A stretch of 64,000 nucleotides of DNA, from contig CACIUX010000001.1 in NCBI GenBank assembly GCA_902589965.1, forward strand, positions 99,526-163,525. Reading direction: 5' to 3'. The notes below the pieces were generated by a model. That model saw only the letters and a program-made list of their open reading frames with translations, did not search any database and was not told the origin of the DNA. Made by a program: the position numbers and the translations under genes. Below are positions 56,631-64,000 of the stretch, piece after piece. This stretch comes from an uncultured SAR86 cluster bacterium (GTDB taxonomy: Bacteria; Pseudomonadota; Gammaproteobacteria; Magnimaribacterales; AG-339-G14). Each line of letters begins with the position of its first letter. The first letter of the stretch is position 1.

Positions 56631-58630
56631 AATTTTCTCAAAGCATTTAAAACCATAGTTTCTGTAAGAATTTCTGGAAGTATTATGGCATCAGTTCCAT
56701 CGCCTTTAAATAATAAATACAAAGGAACACCGCTTCTTCCATAACTTTCAAGAACAGCTGAAATAATTTCATTTCTTTCAGTCCAATCGTAGACAATGTA
56801 ATCAATTTTATTTGTATCTAAATATTCTAAAACAGTGGAAGATTTTAATACTCGGGCCTCATTCACCTTACAAGTAATACACCAATCAGCTGTAAAATTT
56901 ACAAAAGTAGGATTCTGAAATTCAAAATCATTCGTATCAATTGTTGTTTCAACTTTTGAGTTTTCCTCAGAACTTGAACTCATAGGAACAAAAAAAGTTA
57001 ATGAAATGATCGATAAAACAATTAGTAAATTTTTTACATAATTAAGAACCTGTCTTTCTGATTTTTTTAGATTGGAAAGCCAAACTATGAAGATTGTGAC
57101 TAAAGATCCAACTAAAACTAAAGATAAGTCAAATCTATTCAGCTGAGCTGACAATATCCAGAACAACCAAATAGCCGTCAATCCCATTGGAAAAGCCATA
57201 AATTGTTTCAAATTTTCCATCCAAAGCCCCGGTTTTGGTAAAAATGAAATTAATCTAGGATTAAAACTAAGAACAAGATAGGGGAGACAAAAACCTAACG
57301 CTAAAGACAAAAAAATTGGATAAGTTTGATAACTAGGTTGAAGCAGCGCTAAACCAAGTGCCGAACCCATGAAGGGAGCCGTGCAAGGAGTTGCTACTAT
57401 TACAGCAAGGAACCCTGTAAAGAAACTACCTGAGTATCCAGATGAACCTGAAACTGCATTACCAGAAAAAGCCACATTAAGATTTAGAGAAGAAATAAAA
57501 AAACCAGATAAAAAAATAAATAAGAATATTAGCAAGGTAAGAAAAATAGGCGATTGAAGTTGAAATCCCCAGCCAACCTGAACTCCAAAATATTTGAATA
57601 ATAAAATTAGGCTACAAATTAATAAAAATGTGAGTATTGCTCCAGAAGCAAAGATTAATCCATGAGCTTTAACTTCTTTCGGGGAATCAGACTTTTCAAT
57701 AAAGTTAAATATCTTTAGAGATAGCACAGGAAAAACGCAAGGCATCAAATTCAGAATAAGCCCACCGATTAATGCAAACAATAGAGCTGTGAAAAAAGTG
57801 ATTTCATTAATGTTACTTTCTTGAAAAAGGACCTTGCTATCACCTTTGATTTCATAATTAAAAACACCATCTTGAGTCTTGATACTTAAAACCCCGGATA
57901 ACAAATTAAGTTCTTTGTTATCAATAGCTTTCTGAATTTCCAAATTATAAGAATTATTAATTTTCGATAAATTTTGTGGTTCAGCATAATTTATAAATCC
58001 ATACTCATAAGGAAAAAAATAAGACTCAAAAATATTTACTGGATAGTCAAAAGATAAATTGAATGTCTCAAAGCTCTTATCGGAAATAACTTTAAAGTTT
58101 TTAAGGTTTATCTTTTGGATGGTTCGCGTTTTAATTTCTTTTAATTGATCGTTGCTCAGAGCATTTACATTTTGATAGGGGAAATTGATTTTCCCTGATC
58201 CGGATTGAGGTATGCATATTTCTTTACAAACAAGCCAATTTGCTTTTAGACCTATTTCGAATTGTTTAGGAATAATTTTTGGAGTTTTAAGAATAAAAGG
58301 CAATATTACTTGATCATCAAAGCCATAGGTCATTAAAGGTGGGAAAGGAATTTTGTCTGGACTTGGCCAGATGGGCCCACTCATTTGAAATCCCTCAGGA
58401 AGTTCCCATTTAAACTCAGCAGGATCACCTGAGTCCCCTGGATTGATCCAATAAGTATGCCAACCCTTATCCATACTAATTTCTATAGTTAAAATGTTTT
58501 CTGAATTGGCATTAATTTCATTACTCTCAGGGTAGAAATTTAGTTTTGAATTACTGTCATTTATGGATAGTGTTGCTTGAGTGTGCAAACTGAAGAAAAG
58601 CGAAATTAAAATGAAAAATTTAAATTTCAT
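56627..58630 (-). CDS. DsbD/ScsB-like thiol:disulfide interchange membrane protein
   Basis: GGLILNLMPCVFPVLSLKIF, ATPCTAPFMGSALG, C-terminal FTADWCITCKVNE. Confidence 0.92.
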   Translation of the reverse strand: MKFKFFILISLFFSLHTQATLSINDSNSKLNFYPESNEINANSENILTIEISMDKGWHTYWINPGDSGDPAEFKWELPEGFQMSGPIWPSPDKIPFPPLMTYGFDDQVILPFILKTPKIIPKQFEIGLKANWLVCKEICIPQSGSGKINFPYQNVNALSNDQLKEIKTRTIQKINLKNFKVISDKSFETFNLSFDYPVNIFESYFFPYEYGFINYAEPQNLSKINNSYNLEIQKAIDNKELNLLSGVLSIKTQDGVFNYEIKGDSKVLFQESNINEITFFTALLFALIGGLILNLMPCVFPVLSLKIFNFIEKSDSPKEVKAHGLIFASGAILTFLLICSLILLFKYFGVQVGWGFQLQSPIFLTLLIFLFIFLSGFFISSLNLNVAFSGNAVSGSSGYSGSFFTGFLAVIVATPCTAPFMGSALGLALLQPSYQTYPIFLSLALGFCLPYLVLSFNPRLISFLPKPGLWMENLKQFMAFPMGLTAIWLFWILSAQLNRFDLSLVLVGSLVTIFIVWLSNLKKSERQVLNYVKNLLIVLSIISLTFFVPMSSSSEENSKVETTIDTNDFEFQNPTFVNFTADWCITCKVNEARVLKSSTVLEYLDTNKIDYIVYDWTERNEIISAVLESYGRSGVPLYLLFKGDGTDAIILPEILTETMVLNALRKL

Positions 58631-59178
58631 GAACTACCTTGAGTTTGATTAATTATTCTAGGATCAAAACCACTAACTTCAGTTAATTTATTAATTTTTA
58701 AATTATTTGGCGTATCAAAAAGAATTTCTTGATGGGCATCAGTTATTTCCCATGCATTCTGTGCTATCTCATTTTCTAGCTGATTTGGACCCCATCCAGT
58801 GTATCCAAAAGAAACAATAAATTTATCCGGAAACTTACCCTTAAGGATATTTTCTATCACCTGTTTATTTGATGAAAAACCTATCTCATTTGTTATCCGA
58901 ACATCAGGCTTATTAACTTTATCTATTGTGTGAAGAACAAAGATAGAAGTAGACTCTACTGGCCCACCTAAAGCTATTTTTTGATTAAGATGTTTCTTTT
59001 CTTTGACATCTAAAAAATTATCAATCATTTGAACATCTATAGATCTATTTATGATCAACCCTAATGAACCTTCATCATTATTTTCACACACATAGATCAA
59101 GGCATTAGCAAAGTAGTCTTTTTCTTCATATTCCTTAGTAGAATAATATAGGAATTTATTTCTCAAAGAATCAGTCAT
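58627..59178 (-). CDS. YqgE/AlgH family protein
   Basis: ALIYVCENNDEGSLGLIINR; GGPVESTSIFVLH; FGYTGWGPNQLENEIAQNAW. Confidence 0.93.
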   Translation of the reverse strand: MTDSLRNKFLYYSTKEYEEKDYFANALIYVCENNDEGSLGLIINRSIDVQMIDNFLDVKEKKHLNQKIALGGPVESTSIFVLHTIDKVNKPDVRITNEIGFSSNKQVIENILKGKFPDKFIVSFGYTGWGPNQLENEIAQNAWEITDAHQEILFDTPNNLKINKLTEVSGFDPRIINQTQGSS

Positions 59179-59239
59179 TTATCAAAAATTATATTTCTTA
59201 CTTATAATGGGGGCATAGGCTGCAAAAACAATTATTTAC

Positions 59240-60271
59240 ATGGATAGTAATAATTTTATTTCTAAGTCGCTCAGACAAGAGCATCTTAAAAAAATTTCTG
59301 GATTAAGATATGAAGACGAGGAAAAGTATGAGTTGCAGTCAGAAATTAGAAATCTTTTGAAGAAGAATAACGCTTCTTTGATAGCTCATTACTACACAGA
59401 TCCATCCATACAAGATTTAGCTTTAGATACTAATGGATGCGTTGCCGATTCCTTAGATATGGCTAAATTCGGTGCTATTACAGAATCAGATACATTAGTT
59501 GTTTGTGGAGTAAAATTCATGGGAGAGACTGCGAAAATTTTATCGCCAAAAAAAACTGTTCTCATGCCGACTCTAGAAGCGACATGCTCACTTGATCTGG
59601 GCTGTAAAGTAGAGGATTTGCAGTTACTCAAGGATCAGCATCCGGATAGAAAAGTTATTGTTTATGCTAATACTTCTGCAGAAGTTAAATCTATAGCAGA
59701 TTGGGTTGTTACTTCAAGCATTGCCTTAGATGTTATGGATAGGCTTGTATCTGAAGGCAAAAAATTTATATGGGCTCCGGATAAGCACTTAGGAAATTAT
59801 ATACAAAAAGAAACAGGTGCAGATATGATCATATGGGAGGGATCCTGTGTAGTTCATGAAGAATTTAAACTAGAGGGCATCATGAACCTTAAGTATTTAC
59901 ATTCTGATGCGTTAATTCTGGCGCATCCCGAATGTCCAGATAAAGTTTTGAATATTTCAGATTTCGTAGGATCTACTTCACAAATTTTAAATTTTGCAAA
60001 AAAAACAGATAACCTAAAATTTATTGTTGCAACTGATGCAGGTATTTTTCATCAATTAACATTACAAAATCCAAACAAAGAATTTTTTCAAGCACCTACA
60101 TCTGGGAAAGGAGCTACTTGTATTTCATGTGCATATTGTCCTTGGATGGGTATGAATGATTTATTTAAGTTAAGAGATACCTTGGTAAATAAAAATAACG
60201 AAATATCATTAGAGGAAAATATTTTAGATAAAGCTCAAAAATCAGTTAAAAGGATGATTGATTTTGTTTAA
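59240..60271 (+). CDS. nadA: Quinolinate synthase
   Basis: LIAHYYTDPSIQDLA, VVCGVKFMGETAKILSPKKTVLMP, CISCAYCPWMGMNDL. Confidence 0.96.
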   Translation: MDSNNFISKSLRQEHLKKISGLRYEDEEKYELQSEIRNLLKKNNASLIAHYYTDPSIQDLALDTNGCVADSLDMAKFGAITESDTLVVCGVKFMGETAKILSPKKTVLMPTLEATCSLDLGCKVEDLQLLKDQHPDRKVIVYANTSAEVKSIADWVVTSSIALDVMDRLVSEGKKFIWAPDKHLGNYIQKETGADMIIWEGSCVVHEEFKLEGIMNLKYLHSDALILAHPECPDKVLNISDFVGSTSQILNFAKKTDNLKFIVATDAGIFHQLTLQNPNKEFFQAPTSGKGATCISCAYCPWMGMNDLFKLRDTLVNKNNEISLEENILDKAQKSVKRMIDFV

Positions 60272-61091
60272 TCACAAAAAGATTTATAAAAGCGATGTTC
60301 AACTCGCTCTATTAGAAGACTTAGGAGACAAAGATCTTTCTGATGGAATTATAAGAAATCAAATAGTTACAGCTTTCCTGAAAGCAAAAGATGATGGTCT
60401 CTTTTGTGGTCGAGACTGGTTTGAAGAGTCTTTTAGGCAAATAGATAAAAAAATTGAATTTAAGTGGAAATTCAACGATGGTGATTTTTTTAAGAATGGC
60501 GACGAAATTGTTGAAATTAAAGGTAACATAAATTCAATTCTTAAATCAGAAAGAACTGCAATCAATTTTGTTCAATTTTTATCTGGAATTTCAACCAACA
60601 CTCAAATAAAAGTTAATCTTTTGCAAAATAAAAAGATTGATTTATTGGATACAAGAAAAACAATACCTGGTCTTCGATATTCTCAGAAATATGCAACCAG
60701 AATAGGAGGAGCACGCAACCATAGGTTTGGATTATATGATGCACTAATGATTAAAGAAAATCACATATCCATGTTTAATAGCTTGGATGAATTAGTACTG
60801 GATGACATAGATAGAGGTAAATTTTTGGAAATCGAAGTTGATACGCTAAATAAGATCGAGCCAGCTTTAAATCATTCTCCAGATGTTATTATGTTTGATA
60901 ACTTTGCAATTGAAGACATAAAAAAGGGTATAGATATAGTTGGAAATAGATCAAAGATAGAGGTATCTGGTATTTTGGACATGCAACAGTTCAAAGAAGT
61001 ATCAAAATTAAATATTCACTTTATTTCACTTGGAGAATTAACGAAAAACATCAAATCTATCGATTTTTCTTTGTTACTTAAGAAACTATGA
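60258..61091 (+). CDS. nadC: Nicotinate-nucleotide pyrophosphorylase
   Basis: LLDTRKTIPGLRYSQKYATRIGGARNHRFGLYDALMIKENH. Confidence 0.95.
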   Translation: MILFNHKKIYKSDVQLALLEDLGDKDLSDGIIRNQIVTAFLKAKDDGLFCGRDWFEESFRQIDKKIEFKWKFNDGDFFKNGDEIVEIKGNINSILKSERTAINFVQFLSGISTNTQIKVNLLQNKKIDLLDTRKTIPGLRYSQKYATRIGGARNHRFGLYDALMIKENHISMFNSLDELVLDDIDRGKFLEIEVDTLNKIEPALNHSPDVIMFDNFAIEDIKKGIDIVGNRSKIEVSGILDMQQFKEVSKLNIHFISLGELTKNIKSIDFSLLLKKL

Positions 61092-61735
61092 AAAAGTATT
61101 TAATTATCCTCTTTTTTATTTTTGGTCATTCCTGTTCTTTCAAAAACAATCTAGATATTGATTCATCTCATTACAAATATTCATGGTGTAACTTAAATGA
61201 TGAAATGGATACTTTGGATTTATTTAAATTTATAAAGGATTTCGAACTGATTTTTAATCAAAGAAAAAATAAGCAAAAAATTACCATAAATTATCTTAAG
61301 CCCAAGTTTGATGTTGGAAGTTATGATTTTTTAATTGAATCAACTATTGAGGTTAATGACAAAACTGACATTGATTTCAATTTACATGATCTTTTTATTT
61401 TTGAAGGATCTAATACTTTTGATTGTTTTGATTATCTTGAATATGGTTCTGAGAAAAAAAGAGACCAAAGTAAATTAACCAATCCTTTTTTTACATATTT
61501 TATCTTCTGTAAAAATACTTCAATACCGTTAACAAGAACTGACATAAGTTTACTTAAACCTAAAATTACTACTGAGGAGTATGACTTTCTGCTGAAAACA
61601 GAATTAAAGGATAATCATTCTTATGATTTTATCGATGAAAAATTTCAGCTAAATTCAATCTGTAATTTATTTGAACTGGATAATTTTAAAGAATATTATT
61701 CATATGAAACATTTAATCTTTTTAATAATTGGTAA
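61088..61735 (+). CDS. Hypothetical lipoprotein with internal repeat
   Basis: FGHSCS lipobox; two LKPKxxxxxYDFL segments 86 aa apart. Confidence 0.7.
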   Translation: MKKYLIILFFIFGHSCSFKNNLDIDSSHYKYSWCNLNDEMDTLDLFKFIKDFELIFNQRKNKQKITINYLKPKFDVGSYDFLIESTIEVNDKTDIDFNLHDLFIFEGSNTFDCFDYLEYGSEKKRDQSKLTNPFFTYFIFCKNTSIPLTRTDISLLKPKITTEEYDFLLKTELKDNHSYDFIDEKFQLNSICNLFELDNFKEYYSYETFNLFNNW

Positions 61736-61739
61736 TCTC

Positions 61740-63065
61740 ATGAATCTTCAGCGCTTATATATATTTCTTTTCTTGATTTTTTCTATTAATTTTTTATCCG
61801 CCTCTAGTTTCAGCGATGAGAGATTGCAAAGGATCACAGCGATGTTGGATGATCTTGTAGAGGAGAAACAATTTCCTGGGTTTGTGACAATTGTCACTAA
61901 AGATGGAAAACCGATATTAAAAGTTATTAATGGGTATAAGGATATCGATAAAAAAATTCCTATGACCGAAGATGCATTATTCAGAATTTATTCGATGTCT
62001 AAGCCAATCACAGGAGTGGCTCTAATGATTCTCGTCGATCGTGGGCTCATTAAATTAAGTGACCCTATTTCTAAATTTATTCCCGAATTTGAAAATACGA
62101 AAGTTGTTAATGAGGCTGGCGATTTTTTTGATTTAGATAGACCGATCACAGTCCTAGATGCAGCCACACATACTTCTGGCCTTATTTATGCATGGCTTCC
62201 TACCGAAACCATCGCCAATGATATTTATGAGGAAAAAAATTTACATCCTTACTATTATTTAGATCTCGAAGTTACTGCCGATCAAACAGATTTTTCTATT
62301 CCTGCAGAAAAACCATTTTCGAATATTTGTGAATTTGCACAAGAACTTGCCTCCGCTCCCTTGGTTCACCAACCTGGTGAAAAATGGACCTATGGTGTTG
62401 GTATGGATTTACTAGGATGTATTATAGAAAAAGTATCGGGCATGACTTTTGGAAATTTTTTGAAAGTTAACATATTTGATCCTTTAGATATGGAAGATAC
62501 TTCTTTTAAAGTGCCTGAATCAGAAATAAATAGGTTCACCAGTATGTACACTCATAAAGGAGTGAGACTTGGCGATATTCAAAGAGAATTTAATGATGAA
62601 ATTTTTCCTGATGATTTAATCTTAATGGACTCTTATGACGACAGTCCTTATTTGAAAATGAATCAAGTTGAGGATGGTGGTTCTGGTCTTATTTCAACTG
62701 CTAAAGATTATTTAAAATTTGGTCAAATGTTAAATAATAAAGGCAAATATAATGGTGGTAGAATTTTAAGCAAGGAGGCTTTTGAGGTTTTATCAACTTC
62801 TCAAATCGATAATTTTGGCTTTCAAGGGTTAGGGGTCGTAGAGCTTGGTGTAGGTCAAGCCATTTGTATGGCAAAGATTACTCAACCTGCATTTAGTACC
62901 TTTTATCAGTCCAAAGGAAGTTTATTCTGGGGCGGGGCTGCTTCTACATACTTTTGGGCTGATCCAGTCGAAGATATTGTTTTAGTTCACATGACACAAG
63001 TTCTTGGACATCCAGTCGACTTAAGAACGGATCTCGATAGGCTTACTTATTCCTCTAAAAATTGA
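61740..63065 (+). CDS. Serine beta-lactamase-like hydrolase (beta-lactamase/esterase EstB family)
   Basis: YSMSKPITGVALMIL (SxxK), PGEKWTYGVGMDLLGCIIEKVSG (YxV/N-like); signal peptide; ATG at 61740. Confidence 0.9.
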   Translation: MNLQRLYIFLFLIFSINFLSASSFSDERLQRITAMLDDLVEEKQFPGFVTIVTKDGKPILKVINGYKDIDKKIPMTEDALFRIYSMSKPITGVALMILVDRGLIKLSDPISKFIPEFENTKVVNEAGDFFDLDRPITVLDAATHTSGLIYAWLPTETIANDIYEEKNLHPYYYLDLEVTADQTDFSIPAEKPFSNICEFAQELASAPLVHQPGEKWTYGVGMDLLGCIIEKVSGMTFGNFLKVNIFDPLDMEDTSFKVPESEINRFTSMYTHKGVRLGDIQREFNDEIFPDDLILMDSYDDSPYLKMNQVEDGGSGLISTAKDYLKFGQMLNNKGKYNGGRILSKEAFEVLSTSQIDNFGFQGLGVVELGVGQAICMAKITQPAFSTFYQSKGSLFWGGAASTYFWADPVEDIVLVHMTQVLGHPVDLRTDLDRLTYSSKN

Positions 63066-63520
63066 ATAACATTGAAGACAATTTAATCAGAAAAAAATTA
63101 ATGGATTTTTTGTCTCGAAGAGAGCATTCAAAAAAAGAACTTTTTAATAAGCTTTCTAAAAGAGTTGATAATTTAGAATTACTTAATCAAGAAATTGATA
63201 GATTAGCCAAAGACGGACTTCAATCTGATGAAAGATTCTCAGAGGCATACATAAGAAGTCAAACTCAAGCTGGTTATGGGCCCATAAAAATTAAAATGGA
63301 GCTTGCCCAAAAAGGAATTTCAATTAATTTTCTAGATAAAAAATTTTCTGAACTAGAAATTAACTGGGAAGATGAAATAAAAGAATTGTTGTTGAGAAAA
63401 TTTCCTAAGACAAAACATAACTTTGAAGAAGAAAAAACAAAGGCAAAGGCAATAAACTTTTTACAAAGAAGAGGCTTTGATTTTGATCTTTGTTATAGAC
63501 AAGTGAAAACTTATTCATGA
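63062..63520 (+). CDS. recX: Regulatory protein RecX
   Basis: SRREHSKKELFNKLSKR; DERFSEAYIRSQTQAGYGPIKIKMELAQKGI; TTG start. Confidence 0.85.
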   Translation: MNNIEDNLIRKKLMDFLSRREHSKKELFNKLSKRVDNLELLNQEIDRLAKDGLQSDERFSEAYIRSQTQAGYGPIKIKMELAQKGISINFLDKKFSELEINWEDEIKELLLRKFPKTKHNFEEEKTKAKAINFLQRRGFDFDLCYRQVKTYS

Positions 63521-64000
63521 CCTATCAAGTCCTTGCCAGGAAATGGCGTCCCAATAATTTTGATGAAGTAGTTGGACAAGACTTTGTAGTTAAGGCTTTG
63601 AAAGGTGCGTTAGATTTAGAAAAACTCCCTCATGCTTTTATATTCTCTGGGACCAGGGGAACTGGTAAAACGACTCTTGCAAGAATTTTGGCAAAAGCTA
63701 TAAATTGCACTAATTCAAAAAAGAATTCTGAACCTTGCGGGAAATGTGATTCATGTTTATCCATTGAAAATGGAAGCTCAATAGATTTTCAAGAGGTTGA
63801 TGCAGCATCTCGAAGAGGAGTAGAAGAGACAAAAGAACTATTGGATTCTATTCCATATTTACCAACATCCTCTAGATATAAAATTTACTTGCTTGATGAA
63901 ATACATATGCTTTCAAAAGAAAGTTTCAATTCACTTTTAAAAACATTGGAGGAACCTCCTGAGCATGTAATTTTTATTTTTGCTACTACTGAAATAGATA
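63517..64000 (+). CDS. dnaX: DNA polymerase III gamma/tau subunit (truncated at window end; not in the ORF track)
   Basis: MTYQVLARKWRPNNFDEVVGQDFVVKAL...FSGTRGTGKTTLARILAKAINC...YLLDEIHMLSKESFNSLLKTLEEPPEHVIFIFATTE. Confidence 0.97.
   Translation, partial: MTYQVLARKWRPNNFDEVVGQDFVVKALKGALDLEKLPHAFIFSGTRGTGKTTLARILAKAINCTNSKKNSEPCGKCDSCLSIENGSSIDFQEVDAASRRGVEETKELLDSIPYLPTSSRYKIYLLDEIHMLSKESFNSLLKTLEEPPEHVIFIFATTEID

Overview
The window is a compact, AT-rich, almost fully coding stretch of a bacterial chromosome. Gene content and order (alaS-lysC near tRNA-Ser(GCT), smc-zipA-ligA, ccmABCDEFGHI, umuDC, nadA-nadC) suggest a streamlined marine gammaproteobacterium, possibly SAR86-like; this is inference. 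I see no CRISPR array, prophage, IS element or rRNA. There are five tRNAs: Asn, Ser, Arg, Leu and Val. Most genes are housekeeping, interspersed with acyl-CoA/lipid catabolism genes: CoA ligase, ALDH, carboxyltransferase, two crotonases, three acyl-CoA dehydrogenases, a VOC protein, a BVMO and a GMC oxidoreductase. Points most worth a second look: (1) an 810-aa SMC protein in the smc-zipA-ligA locus with both ATPase half-heads but no recognisable hinge; (2) a SAM-II/SAM-V-like riboswitch upstream of a metY-like gene, with mutually exclusive antiterminator and terminator helices; (3) a near-consensus LexA box upstream of umuDC, plus a variant UmuD cleavage site; (4) a photolyase of the FeS-BCP lineage that seems to lack the iron-sulfur cysteines, next to an unlisted 44-aa DUF2256 gene; (5) an MsrA-thioredoxin-MsrB fusion in an unusual domain order; (6) a GMC oxidoreductase where csrA would be expected; (7) a LigA zinc finger altered from Cys4 to a CCCH-like form; (8) small genes missed by the ORF track (ccmD, DUF2256, the start of dnaX). 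All family calls come from reading motifs by eye. No database search was run.
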